A stretch of 64,000 bases of DNA from Mastigamoeba balamuthi (taxonomy: Eukaryota; Evosea; Mastigamoebida; Mastigamoebidae): NCBI GenBank assembly GCA_902651635.1, contig CACRSC010000097.1, forward strand, positions 19,914 to 83,913. The letters are read 5' to 3'. A model generated the notes under the pieces. The model saw only the letters and a list, made by a program, of their open reading frames with translations, was not told where the DNA came from and did no database searches. A program made the position numbers and the translations under genes. Of this stretch, positions 21,044 through 32,640 are shown one piece after another. How positions within the stretch are numbered: position 1 is the stretch's first letter; each line of letters starts with the position of its first letter.

Positions 21044-22292
21044 TACTATGCTTCAAAACGAAGTGCATGGTGTGCCCATTGATTCAGACCATACAAAGTT
21101 GAACTTCACAAACAATGAGATAAGAAACCAGAAATGCTGATCCCTGGTAATTTCCCGATTCGCATAGAGATATTTTATGAAGGTATTTCCGCAGAACTAA
21201 AAATGGCACTGACTCTGTGTGGTTTTCCTCTTCCTTCCATGGGGGGGCTGGTCAGTCACATGGGCAGGTATCCCGTCAATGCCTCATGATGTTGATGGAG
21301 ACCCCTGCATACCGTGCAGCTGTAGTGACAGATATGTATGGTTCCTTCTCATGTGCTTGAACAAACCACAGGACCCACATGAACTTCTCAGAGGACAAGA
21401 AGATTCTCCTTAAGATCCAAAAATCTCCTTTGTGTGGATCCTGTCAATTGTCTATCTTACTGAAGGCCCAGGGTATTGCTGTATCACCAACAACTGTTCA
21501 GCACAGGGCCAAAGAAGGAGGGCTATATTATGGGAAGCCTTTGTTGAAATCACTTCTCACAGTGAAGCACTGTGAAAAACGGCTGGAGTTCGCCAAGGAA
21601 AATCAGAACCGGAAATGGAATAACGTTCTTTGGACAGACAAGGCAACATTCCGCATTGGTGGATGGACTAGAAAGATATGGCAATGCAAAGGTGCCTGGT
21701 TTGTGTAAAGGACAGTCAAGTATGCCGGCAAGCTCAATGTGTGGGGTTGCTTTTCCTCTTAAGACTTCAGTCATTTATAAATTTTCACAGAAAATAATAC
21801 TGGAATTTTAAATGTGCCATATATAAAACAAGTACATGCTACTCTTAGTGAAAAAGCTTTTTTGGAAAGAGTTATAGGGATTTCTCTCTTCAGACGGACA
21901 ATGACCCCAAGCATAAAAGCCATGTTGCTACACAATGGAAGAATAACAATAACATCCTCACAATCAATTGGCCAGCATGCAGCCCTGATCATAACCCCAT
22001 TGAAAACGTTTGAAGACTCCTGGAGGCACGTGTGACCATGCGCAATCCGTGGACTATCAATCAGTTGGAGAGGGCAAATCATGAAGAGTGGAAGAAGCTA
22101 CCAGTGGAGTATGCCCAGTGGTTGATGGAGTCTGTTTCTCATTGGCTGCAACAAGTGGAAATGTACAATGGTGACTTTATCATGTACTTGGGATCAGCAC
22201 TCACACAAGCCTTTCCGGAATCGTAACTAAAGTTGGAATTGCAAACCTAAATTGAAATATCTGACCATGCACTTTGTTTTGAAGGTCATTGT
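21044..22292 (+). mobile_element. Tc1-like DNA transposon (DD34E), nearly complete but with broken transposase
   Basis: Terminal inverted repeats CTTCAAAACGAAGTGCATGGT (21,051-21,071) and its mirror (22,264-22,284, one mismatch) lie within TA dinucleotides. Between them a transposase runs on the plus strand: helix-turn-helix region with AQGIAVSPTTVQHRAK, then LWTDKATFRIGG (first D), TDNDPKHKSHVA (second D), and PACSPDHNPIENV (with the catalytic E). The frame is broken: a TAA after GAWFV near 21,706, a frame change around 21,770-21,880, and a TGA at 22,011 exactly where Tc1 transposases have tryptophan in ENVWRLLE. Length of about 1.25 kb is normal for the family. It lies between an arm of another element and a PIF/Harbinger end. 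Confidence 0.85.
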
Positions 22293-22299
22293 AGATATT

Positions 22300-22984
22300 T
22301 TTACCTAGTGCTATGCATCGCTTCAATCACAAGTATTTGTGCTAGTAGCGATTGTAGTGCAAAATTAATGATGCAATTTCATTGCATGCATCGCATATAG
22401 TGCTACCCATTGCATGCAGTACTATTCCACTGCTTTTAGCACAATTTTGCAATTATTTATCGCTGAGCTCCCTGTCTTTTTTTCTAATTCAAAACTCAGT
22501 TTTTTTCTTTTTCACTGTTGTGGTCTGGGAAACCAGGCCTCCCTGGGAATACGGTGCAGGGGGTTCTCACTGAGGTACCAGGCATCTAGGTTCGTGATGA
22601 TTGTGATGGCTGACCTCAGCAGGTCATTGCTCATCACCTTCTTCCCCTTGAACTTCTTGCCCACGATGTTGAATCGGGACATGAAGCCCAGGTAGTGCTC
22701 TTCTATGCTTCTTCAGTGCCTGTGAACACGGTTCCACTGGCATTCGAACCTGGTGTTAGAGTGCAGTTGTTCTTCACCTTCCATTTACAGAGTCAAACAG
22801 AGAGGCATGCTTCAAGGGGGTCAGAAGCTCACTGCTTGGGACACTGACATAGGTATTGTCAGCCAGCAGTTGTGTCCCTTGCAGTTCCCTGTGTGGAGCT
22901 GAGCCCTGCCAGATCTTCATATCATGGCGAACCCCCTTGTACAACCCATGAACGTCCATGGGGATGCCCTGATTGTTGACCACA
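22300..22984 (-). mobile_element. PIF/Harbinger-type (DDE_Tnp_4) transposon, 3' half
   Basis: The minus-strand frame VNNQGIPMDVHGLYKGVRHDMKIW followed by LLADNTYVSVPSS matches the copy at 51.7-52.4 kb; GVRHD holds the second catalytic aspartate. Frame shifts follow and the VEHYLGF-equivalent block is only partly preserved. The 3' flank at 22,303-22,470 (GCTATGCATCGCTTCAATC..., GATGCATCGCATATAGTGCTACC) matches, inverted, that of the 52-kb copy. The 5' part with the first aspartate is absent: the copy stops sharply at about 22,984. Confidence 0.75.
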
Positions 22985-23145
22985 GCGGACCCCTGTTTAC
23001 TGATCTAAACAAGGCATTCATGGCCACGCAGAGCCCCATCAATGCAGACACAGACAGAATTATCAAGATGGCCCAGGAGCATGAGAAGAACCTCATGGCC
23101 ATTGTGGTCACCATCAGGGGTGGCACTGCATCAGTACACCCCAGG
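22985..23145 (+). pseudogene. Coding fragment of unknown gene joined to the transposon
   Basis: The plus frame from 22,985 (LFTDLNKAFMATQSPINAD... through VVTIRGGTASVHPR) has almost exclusively G/C-ending codons and no stop until 23,146, the pattern of real exons in this window. It begins where the minus-strand transposase breaks off. No family recognised. Confidence 0.35.
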
Positions 23146-23279
23146 TGATGCTTAGAAACGTCGGTGCTGCACTGAGCACCTCCAAGATGAAGAACTTGTC
23201 TGCACCATGCCCTTGCATGCTTGGCCAGCTCTAGTCTCTATCCACTAAATGAGTTAGTTAATGTATTACGTAATTTATT

Positions 23280-23545
23280 AATCATTCATTGAATCACATC
23301 AAGCATGTTGCAGCACGTAGCAGAGGCTTGTGTAGCAGTGCATAGTGAATGGTCGAACTATGCACTGCTATGCAGGCCTTCGCTATGTGCTGCTATATAA
23401 GAGTCCACTACACTGTGTAGTGAAGGGTGCATAGCGATATGTAGTTGTATCATCTGCTACACACCACTACATGGGCCTTCACAATATGTCACTACATAGG
23501 ACTTCACTATGCATCACTACACAGGCCTGCTATAGTATGTAGCAG
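23280..23545. repeat. Foldback-rich minisatellite (TAGCAGxxCGTAG type)
   Basis: Irregular copies of units such as GCACTGCTATGCAGGCC, TGTAGTGAAGGGTGCATAGCG and their reverse complements alternate, so that many hairpins are possible. The same array type recurs at 26,820-27,180, 32,240-32,640 and 33,490-33,550. Confidence 0.75.
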
Positions 23546-23699
23546 CACCCTTTAAGGCTGTCCCTCTCCCCTTTCTCCGCATCCCTGCATCACCATACAT
23601 CTGAAATAAAATTCAATCAACCAATCATTGTTTTGGATTAAGCTTGTAAGAGAGGAAGCAGCTTTAATCTGAAGGAAGAGTCTGTTCATAATGAACAGA

Positions 23700-24250
23700 A
23701 AGGGAAATTCAGTGTGTGATGTGGGACCTTGCTGCTGCAGGAGCAGGCACAGGAGCAGCTTGTGCAGCCCCAGTCTCAGCAGCATGCATGGTCTCATTCA
23801 TCAGGTCCATGGCATTGAGAACAGCCTGAGAGCTGGTGCAGGTCGTGCTGTGTCTGGGTCTCTTGGCCCTTGTCATGCATGGGGACTCTGGATGGGCTGA
23901 GCTCGTCCTGCCCCTCCTGTTTATATTATTAGTCACCAAAATGGAAAGACAGGGAGCACTCATGACTCATTGGAGTTCTGGTTCCGCCAGATGGCCTGAA
24001 TGTGCTCACAGACCCCCTTGCGAACCATGGGGTTCTCTGCAAAGAACATGACGAACTCAGAAGGCCAGACTGCCTGAATGATCTCGTCAAAGTGCATCTG
24101 GACGTTTGATCTGTTGATTGTTTGTATTAGAAAAACAATTGTTAAGAAAAAACGCACTTCCACTCAGGGTGGTCCTTGTACAGCAGGGCGTAGTTGGCCT
24201 TTGTCCACTGCTCTATCTGCACGACAATGAGTCTAGCCATTATCACAGAC
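23700..24250 (-). CDS. SANT/Myb-like two-exon gene, probably transposon-associated
   Basis: Exon 1 ends in ...YKDHPEWK and exon 2 begins SNVQMHFDEII after a 47-base GTGCGT...CAACAG intron (about 24,110-24,156), which keeps frame to a TGA near 23,962 after RNQNSNES. The part EQWTKANYALLYKDHPEW has the tryptophan spacing of the first helix of SANT/Myb-like domains; AVWPSEFVMFF would be a following helix. PIF/Harbinger elements usually carry such a second gene, and a PIF transposase fragment lies just downstream on the same strand. Further coding-like frame (RRGRTSSAHPESP...) runs to 23,709 and may be a third exon. A shorter copy is at 32.7-33.15 kb. Domain call is from spacing only. Confidence 0.45.
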
Positions 24251-24254
24251 AGAG

Positions 24255-25000
24255 CAGTGGAGAAAGGGCTGCTCTCGAGAGCAGCAGCAGCACCAGTACT
24301 AATGGAATTCAGCCACCACTACCCTGTCACCCATGGTTCACTGTGCTTATCTTTATCTTTTATCACAGTTTCTTTACTGACAGTGAGGTATACAGCACCA
24401 AGCTTCTTTTGAAGGAGGACGAGGAGCTGATTAGCTCCTCCACATCCTTCTCATACGGGGCTGAAATGGCAGCTCTTCTGAGTACTGGAGAGAGTTTAAC
24501 AGAGAAATCCAGCAATTACCCTAAGTGAGTTCTTTTCATGTTCCCCCACTAACAATACCCACCAACAGGGAAGAACATGGATACAGATCCCCATTCTATC
24601 TGCTGTGCCAGAACAGCAGCTGTCAAACAAATCAGCCAGGTGGACCTCAGGTAGTGAGGGATGCAGCATGGTAAGTTAATTTGTAATGTGATTATCTAAC
24701 ATAATGATCAGGCCTTAGGCCTGCTTTGCATGTGGCAAAGTACTGTGCCGCATGTGTAAGTGTGGTGAGCCTATCATTGCAGGCAACATTGCTAGGCATA
24801 GACAAGTTATCTGTCCAGCAGCAACAGGCGTCATTGTTATTGCTGAGACAGATTAGTTCACCAAAAGGAAGCCATACAGGAACACTCTGCACCACATGAT
24901 AGGGTCTAACAACCCTGCTCAGTGCCACAACTGTGCACTGTGGTGTATTCCCTTTCAGGATATGACTCTTCTGTTGTTTATCACTTATCATTGTGCTACA
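24255..25000. other. Intergenic DNA, nothing certain
   Basis: Short frames at 24,194-24,528 have no recognisable features. Confidence 0.4.
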
Positions 25001-25001
25001 T

Positions 25002-26229
25002 CTAATAATATGTACAGGAATCACGGAGACAATGAACAGGATCCAGAAGGAGTTTGAAGGACATCATCAGAGCCAAATCACACTTATGATTATCAGTGGG
25101 CACAGCAATATCAAGGAGTCCTCCCTCCAGTACAGCACTCCAGCAGGCAGTGTACACATAGTCCTGTTCAGGAGGATTGCAGAGGTATTCCTCCTTATCA
25201 TCTCCAATGACTTGCTTCTGTCTTCCTGTGGATCTATGGAGGACCCTAAGATGTATGATGGGGTTTATACAGAAAGTGGTCTGGCTGGCTGGGCACACCA
25301 ATGTCAAGGTCAGGAGGTCAGCACCAGATGGCACAATGTGTACAAGTACTTGTATGGTGTGCAGTGGACTCCCAGTGCACTGGAGGAGATCAGCCTCATT
25401 AGTGTCATAATAGGCACAACAAGTCCAGCATTTCCCCCTGGAAGAGTCAGCAGGTGGCACCTTCCCTCCAGAATTACCTCTGTTCTTAAAGAGTTTCTCC
25501 ACCTGCACACTTTCATCTCCTCTTTCTCTGCAAAGAACAGGAAATAATAAGCCTGTTTTACAAACATTTCCCTCTTTCTTTTTTCTTCATTTCTGGATGT
25601 GGCAATTGGGAATGATATAGAAAGCCCCACTCTGCAGTTTGGCACAGCTACTAGACTTAAAGAGAATAGTCTTCCAAGCAACTCGATGAATGCTGGAGAA
25701 TCTTCACACAACTTGGGTTAAGCTTCTGTACATTATGGGAAACGGTTCTCCCAGACGAGTCCTTGCAGGCACCTTGAGCACCAGAACACTGACTATCCCA
25801 TTCTGTCTTACTTCTGAGCCATGAACAGACTATATCTTCCCAAAATTCAAAGACATCCTTCATCAGTGGCTCATGATTCTCTGACCATTTCCTGTCTTCA
25901 TACGGAAGGAGCCTGACTGCAATTGCTCCTTCCACAAGTGGCAGACTGTAGTACAGGTACTTGTACCACGTTGCCTTCTTGGGCTTAGAGACAATAGAGT
26001 TGGCTGCCATCAAGTGCTGCATGCCCATTGTGCTTCTGCCTGTCACACAGTTGTACTTTGGCTCCATTGAGCACACATGTCTGATTAGGCTCAGCTTCTT
26101 CTTCTGTAGTGATAAGCCATCCTCTTTCTCTATCACCTCACTGTTCTCTGATGAGCTGTTCGAGCTTTCCTCCTGTTCAACCTGGCTGTCTAGGCACAAT
26201 GCAGCTGTCCTCTGCCTGTCTTCTGTCAT
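25002..26229 (-). CDS. Unrecognised gene, probably several exons
   Basis: The first frame starts with ATG 26,229 and encodes an acidic serine-rich start (residues 10-40, ESSNSSSENSEVIEKED), a basic stretch and the segment WYKYLYYSLPLVEGAIAVRL. Coding-like frames continue on the same strand at 25,711-25,310 and 25,508-25,002; the last contains KCWTCCAYYDTNEADLLQC, a cysteine cluster that could bind zinc. Exon borders are not resolved. An acidic N-terminus with a C-terminal cysteine cluster is the plan of piggyBac-like transposases, but no DDE block was found, so I leave it unnamed. Confidence 0.35.
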
Positions 26230-26239
26230 TTTCCCACAA

Positions 26240-26815
26240 TGACTCTTGTCTCCTTCCAGCTATGGTGCTTTCTCTTCATGGGCAGTCCTCAGCTGTTGCC
26301 CCTCATCTGGTATGCCCTTCATTATTGCCTCAGCTACTATGGCAGCAAACTGCCTCGACTGGCTGATATGGTTCTACTCTCTTTTTACTGCTCATATAAT
26401 TGTTAATAATGTGATTTGAATTGAATAGTATAAAAATACCTATGCTATTCTTAACAAACTGGTATTTGTTCTCTGCTTCTTTAACCTGGCTCCAGGCAGC
26501 TGTCCTGTCTGCAATGAACAGAGCAGACCATCTGCTTGATATTGTGTTTCATTTCTCAGGGCAATAATGACTGCCCATGTGCCCAGCCCTCTGCAGGTGA
26601 TACTGTGACATATAGTACCTGTCACATGGACTGCAGTGGTATGCCTTGTGCTCCCAGGCAACATTTCTTTGATGTTACCTGGATATCATCTGCATAAGGC
26701 TCATCTGCTGCAGATTCCTGACAATCTGTTTTTCTCTGCATTGCTGCTCACCTGTCTGTCTAGCTAGCACAGCATACAAATGATGAAAACTCAAAAACTA
26801 TCTGCCACTGAATCA
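26240..26815. other. Intergenic DNA, nothing recognised
   Basis: No supported frame or repeat. Confidence 0.45.
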
Positions 26816-26819
26816 CATA

Positions 26820-27185
26820 GACTTCTGCTACATGCCACTACACAGTCTTTGCTACACACTGTTGTGACTTAGCCTTTTGCTACACATCGCTACACATGAG
26901 TCTGCTACATACAACTATGTATGACCTCCACTACACACTGCATCACATTGGTCTGCTACACACAGCTATGTGAATCCTCTGCTACATGCCACTTCATGTG
27001 TGTCTGCTACACACTGCTACACAGTTTATCTGCTATATGCTGCTACATGTGGGTCTGCTACACACCACTACACACATCCTCCCCTACACACTACTACACT
27101 CCTTCCACTATATACTGCACACATTTCTGCTTCAGCTACAGTGCATAGCAGAGGTCTGTATAGCAGCATGTAGCACACATGCTTC
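26820..27185. repeat. Minisatellite of CTGCTACACACxxCTAC type
   Basis: At least ten irregular units in which CTGCTACACA or CTACATGCCACT recurs every 20-40 bases, mostly in one orientation; the last units (TGCATAGCAGAGG, TAGCAGCATGTAG) are inverted. Same family as the arrays at 23.3 and 32.3 kb. Confidence 0.75.
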
Positions 27186-27299
27186 TGCAACAGAACATTA
27201 ACGTGATTAACATAATAAAGCAGTTGATAATTTCTTTTTTGATGCACAACTAATATAAGTAATAGATTTGGTTTTGTTTTGTATGTTTGGCTTCATTGT

Positions 27300-28875
27300 T
27301 TAGGTGTTACATAAACCTGTGTATGCTTCTGTAAAGTAATCTGATCCATACAACTGGTTCATGGATTCTTGTTCAGATTCTGGAAGGTATCGATCATTAA
27401 CAGTTCCTGAGAAAATTCCTAGATGAGAAACAGTCCATGCTAGCCTGCTGAGAATCTCATCCTGAATGTGAGAGTTCTCTTCAGCCATTCTTCGACTAAC
27501 AGCAGCAAAATCTGTTGTTGTTGCCTTTACAACAGCATCATCCCATGAATCGAACAATATCGTGCTATTCCAATTCACCCAATCTGCGTATTTCATCCAA
27601 TGGTACATTGAATCTTGACTGGTCTCAGCCTGGGGATCAGGAAGAATCTCTTTAACGTCTTGGTGCTTATGCATTGTTTTTGATTCTTTTGAGGGAACAC
27701 CTGTGTATACATGATGCCATGTAAGATCTGGAAATACCATATTTTAGTTGAAGTTCAGCATACAGTCTAGCTGTAGGCATTAATAAAGGAATATTCATCC
27801 AGTGAGATTCAAAAATTTTCATAATAGAAACCTGATAGGGCATCATAATTATGGCAACATGACGTGCAAGGTCTGAATACTGCCAGAAACCTGGATATAC
27901 TCTTTCTATTGAATGTAAGTCCAAGGATATATTCCGAGCAGAAGCAGCATTCTTTATTCCATTTACCATAAGTTGAACACAGCCACGGGGATCTATTTTC
28001 TGTCCAATTAGAATGCGCGAATCAGATCCTATGTAGCGCTCAGGTAAAAGTGGCAAATCTTGTAATAGTAAAGGTTGGTGATGATGAACACGGTACCAAA
28101 GACACACTTCATCATGCACAGATCTGCTGTCAGGCCAGGCGTCCCCCATGCTGCAGCTCGAGGAACTCGGCTAAATGGGTCCCAGTACCAGACGTCTCTG
28201 TCTGCACTGTTGTAGGTGATTTGCCTGATCACAGCCAGACAACATACCTGACATTGGGCATTGCAATTGCTGATGAAACACAGGCATTGTTATATGCACT
28301 TTCGCAGGGGTTTCCTCAGCTCATGACGGATTTTTGCCATGGCAGAGGTAGAAGATGCCTGTGCGATTCAGCTTGACCTCAATGAATACCATGGCATCAC
28401 GGAGCTGATGCACGGGCCCAGGAATTCGTGGCTGCAGTGACACTATCTTGAAGCAGCTCGCTGCTGCCCTCAGGGCTGCCAGAATTCGGTTCTTTCGTGA
28501 GCAGAGGTCACTTCCATTGTGCAGCAGCTGCGGCCAAGAGAGAGGATTGTGTAGCAGCATATGCAGATCAGCAATGTCTTCCACAGTGAGATTCAGCAGA
28601 ATGGGAACGAAGTCCACAGCAGTAACTGCTGCTCCAACCAGTGCACTTTCAAGAGCACGGCTGTATGCAGCCAACTGGTCACTGAGAGGCTCTACTGAGA
28701 TGGCCCAGTGGTTTGAGCAAAGGCTTCGCACACGACGGGCATCTCGACTCCACTGTTCTGCCATCACAGCGCGAGCCTGAGGGCCCAGAAAGCAAAACGG
28801 CCCCAACAGCCCGATTTTTGCTTCTGCCGGGGCAAAAATATCTTTTCGAAAACAGCACCATGGTTCAACAACCAT
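27300..28875 (-). CDS. Glycosyltransferase-like gene, multi-exon, 5' end cut by a Polinton fossil
   Basis: Three coding-like blocks lie in order on the minus strand: 28,875-28,321, about 28,232-27,745 and 27,740-27,300. The second contains VAIIMMPYQVSIMKIFE followed by IPLLMPT, typical of the sugar-nucleotide-binding half of a GT-B-like family found in algae and nematodes (P-Y-x-x-S-x-M-x-x-x-E...IPL-x-x-P). The third contains the W-x-x-x-ADW and FDSWDD motifs that follow in these proteins. Between blocks two and three a 37-base GTATTTCC...ACACAG intron (about 27,699-27,735) would keep frame, but would remove TWHHVY, which looks like part of the domain, so a one-base change is an alternative. 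Borders near 28,150-28,320 are unresolved. The upstream end meets Polinton sequence at about 28,880, so the N-terminal anchor is missing. Confidence 0.5.
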
Positions 28876-28879
28876 CGTT

Positions 28880-31800
28880 CTCCCAATATGTCAAGTACTT
28901 CTGCTTTCTTTAGAGATTTAGCACATCAAGAAGCATTTCAGGGAATGGGCCTAAAACGTTTCCACAAACTATTTGCTGGCAAACAACTATTTAACCAGAT
29001 GATGAAAGGGAAATCAGGGTCCAGTGTTGTTGATGAACTTAAAATGGGTCATATTCTCTCTCCGATTATTTATAGTCATCTGTCACTAGCACTAAAGGGG
29101 TCGAACGTGCATCCTGATAAATTAATCTCTTTTGTGGAAGAACTATCAATAATGAATAAAATGTATCAGGTCAAACTCTTTTAGTTGGTGGTTCAATCCT
29201 TGGCTCACTGTGGAGTGTTGCTAAAAATGTATTAGGCAAACTTGGCAATGTTGGATCAAAAGTTATCAGCAATCCAAAAGTGCAGGAGATTTCAAAGAAA
29301 GGACTAAATAAAGTTGCAGAAGTAGCAGAGCAGAGACTGCCTGATATTGCTGAAATGGCCACAAAAATTACGGATTATGTAGAAAAGAAAATGACTGGAG
29401 ATGAGCCAACAGATGAAAATGAGGATTATAATGATGATAACGAATATCAGAAACCTAAATATTCTTATCTTGAACAAAAGAGAATGAAAAATGCCCCGAA
29501 ACCTCCTCCAATGCCATCAAGAATGTCAAATGCAGAACAACTAACTCGCGCCAAGAGAGGACTATATGGGTTTGGTTTTTAAAAAACGCGGTTGGGGGTT
29601 CATGGACGGTCAAACTGATTCAAAGTTAAACCAAGAATATAATAATTACCCATATAAACTCATAACCAATATTGAAATAGAAAAAGAAGGTTTTCGCTGG
29701 TTTATGTCTGATACTCTGCCTAAATCGTTGCCTGATGGCATTTATATTTTGAATACTGAAACAATGAAATCAGGTGGGGAGCACTGGGAGTGTTTTGCTC
29801 TGAAATATCCTAATATGTATTTCTTTGGGTCATATGGTGCCACAAGTCCATATAAGGACAGACCTAAGAAGAATCTTATTCAATTTGGAAAACGAAAATG
29901 AAATTGAAAATATTTATTGCTATGAGCATCAGTTACAAATTGCTAATTCTGTAGCATGTGGAGAATGTGCTCTTTACATTGGGAAATTATTAAAGAAAAA
30001 TTTAAATAAATTATCGGAAGGATATTTCGATAATTTGATTAATAAAGAATTTGATAAAAAGCCCATAGCATACAATATTATTAAAGTTGTGGAATGGGCA
30101 AGACGGGAACATTTACTATAAAGTATTATAATTTTATTTCAAATAATATTAATTTATATTTACATCCTGTCAACACTGCCATCAGAAAGAACTTGTGCTA
30201 CTGCGAATTTGCGAAGAACAACAATTGCAGTTTTACCATTTAAATTGTCATTTTCACAGCGCCAAAAGCCAATATTTTCGACAACGGCTGCCTGTTTTTC
30301 TGCACTGATTTCACTAGTTTGGAAAGGTTGCACCCTTGAACTGTCAAACACTAGGTCAACATCTTTGACGAAGAAGAATAGACCTGAACAGCCATCAGTC
30401 CCGACACCACCAGTTTCTGTGTCACAGTGGAACCCAATTTGATTCGGCAGTTTGAAGGTCAATTCGAACACTATTTTATTGACATTAGTCCAAATTGCCG
30501 GAACTTTGCAACATTCGAAAATATCGCTAAGAGGAAGTATTTTTGTTTAAGTGATATATTTTGTCATTGAAATTCGTATTTGTTCCTGATGCATCAGTTT
30601 TCGCGCCATAAGCACCAAGCCAATTAATGCAACGTGTCTGACTTGTAACAGAACATGCTGTTTTTGTATCTGCTGTATTTTCTATGCAAGGTGTGAAAAA
30701 AGTCATGCTGTTGTTTTCTAATGCTTCTTTATTATATTTCTGTAGGAATTTGACAGTTGAAAAATGTGAAAGTGCACCAACATTGAGATATTGCTCAATA
30801 GGTGTCTGATTTTGATTAAGTTTAAGACTAGATGTTGAGAACATATGGAGGGGATTCCATGGAACTGATTATTTTCACTCGTGTTTGCTACTGGAGCATA
30901 AGGAACGCCAATAAAATCATTGGTTCCATCAAGTCTTCTTCCTTGTGCACAATTATAACGAATTACAAGGTGACTGCCTTGCAAATTTGCCTTATAGTCT
31001 GCATCTGTTGATACTTCAATTCTGTGTAGGGCTTCCGAATTGTTATCACAGTTTGTGGATGTGTTTTTGTCCCCACAGTTGCTGAAAAGTTGCCTTGTGC
31101 TGTTTGGTACGGTATTAGTTGGAGCTCATACGATTTACTGTCTTTATCAACTTTGATCGGCTTCTTCAGTATATCATATCTTGGATCTGAAGCATATTCA
31201 AGGAATGAATTTGAGTCAAAAGGCATTGTGTGAATATAAATATAATTCAGAAAAATTATATTTCTTGTTATTATAATTATGGTCAACAATTTTTATATGT
31301 ATGAAATCATTCACAGTCCAGAATGTAAAATTGCGAACACTTCTATAAAGGGCAATTATAGAACGTGAAATAATTAAAGACGAAGGGAAAAATTGGTAGA
31401 AGATTTCACAGCAAACACTAATATACTAAATTTCTGTTTGTTTTTACTTTATCAATTTAAATTCCTATTAAAATTGACTTTGCTTTCGAAGTGTTTTGCG
31501 GAGATATTTCCGATAACTCCGTTCTACTTTATGGCCCGACGTCGGTCCAGCATAGAAAACTTTTTCTGCAACAACAGAGATTGAACCGCAGACCTGCTGG
31601 ATATGAGACACACACTCTGCGAGTGGACTAAGGAGAAGAATGAAGAAGATAAAGGAGGCGAGGAGAATTTAAGGCAACCCAGAATGTATACGAAGATGTG
31701 GTTATTATTACCCATTTTTTCTGACTTTATATAAAAAATAAATAATTCTGGACTGAAAAAAAGAAAACAACAAATCTGCAACCTCTTTTTGGACCCCTCT

Positions 31801-32070
31801 AAATTTATACGAAGATATTTCTATTTTAGAATTTATTATAATATATATGTTAGTAATCTAGGAGTTTAGATTTAAAAAATCGAAAATAAGAGAGATATCC
31901 TGATATGTGCTCTCAGGATGAATAACCAGAAGATACTAAAAAGAGATACTTCTATTGGAACAATAATACTACTTGAAGTCCATGGACTTATCGGCCCCAC
32001 TATTCATAAGTGAATAGAGCCTTAAGGCCAGATGTCTTTGGGCTCAGATTTATCTGTCTCACCACCAATG
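28880..32070 (+). mobile_element. Polinton/Maverick fossil, one end only
   Basis: A virus-like DNA element of the Polinton/adintovirus group, treated as a fossil. Recognisable parts: two small virion-protein-like frames (28.9-29.6 kb), an adenovirus-type maturation protease (29.6-30.1 kb; GGEHW with FALKYPN and a downstream VACGECALY give the His and Cys boxes), and on the other strand a capsid-protein-like region (30.15-31.3 kb). The right terminal repeat runs from about 31.6 to 32.07 kb and is roughly 90-95% like that of the 46-kb copy by eye. DNA polymerase, integrase and packaging ATPase are absent, and the left repeat is lost where the element meets the glycosyltransferase gene. It is clearly broken, with several breaks. 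Similarity to the other copy suggests moderate age. Confidence 0.85.
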
Positions 32071-32239
32071 AGGACCCCTATGCGAAGCTCTTTTGGCTGA
32101 ATTCCTCCATCCTGCCTCCTGTCTCTGTCATTTTTTCTTGCTGAAGAGAGGCATTCTAATAACTTATAATGAATTCCAGCTATAAAGATGAAACAAGTAC
32201 AAAATGTTGATCTTGATTTCTTGAAACTTTGCTTCATGT

Positions 32240-32640
32240 CAAGCATGTTGTGACACGTAGCAGAGGCTTGTATAGCAATGTGTAGTGAATGGTTGAACTC
32301 TGCACCGCTATGCAGGCCTTCGCTATGCGCCTCTATGTAAGGTCCACAACAGTGCATAGCAAAGGGTGCGTAGCAGCACGTAGTTCTACCATTCACTATG
32401 CACCACTACGCAGGCCTCTGCTACGTGTCACTACACAGGGTCCACTGCACTGTGTAGCGAAGGGTGCATAGTGATGCATAGTTCTACCATCTGCTACGCA
32501 CTGCTATGCAGGCCTTCACTACACTGCATAGTGAAGGGTGCATAGCAGCACGTAGTTCTACCAGCCACTATGCACTGCTTCGCAGGTCTCCACTATGCAC
32601 TGCTACACAGGGTCTGCTACAGTATGTAGTGGAACCCTTC
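32240..32640. repeat. Foldback-rich minisatellite with alternating orientation
   Basis: Units GTAGTTCTACCAxxCACTATGCACCACTACGCAGG and their inverted halves recur about five times. TGTGTAGCGAAGGGTGCATAG appears three times with small changes. Almost the whole array can fold back on itself. It directly precedes a copy of the 23.5-24.1 kb block, as does the array at 23.3 kb. Confidence 0.8.

Noticed and set aside
23280-32640. CRISPR-like arrays in the TAGCAG/CTGCTA repeats
   Set aside because: Units are irregular, vary in length and orientation, and there are no equal spacers or cas genes.
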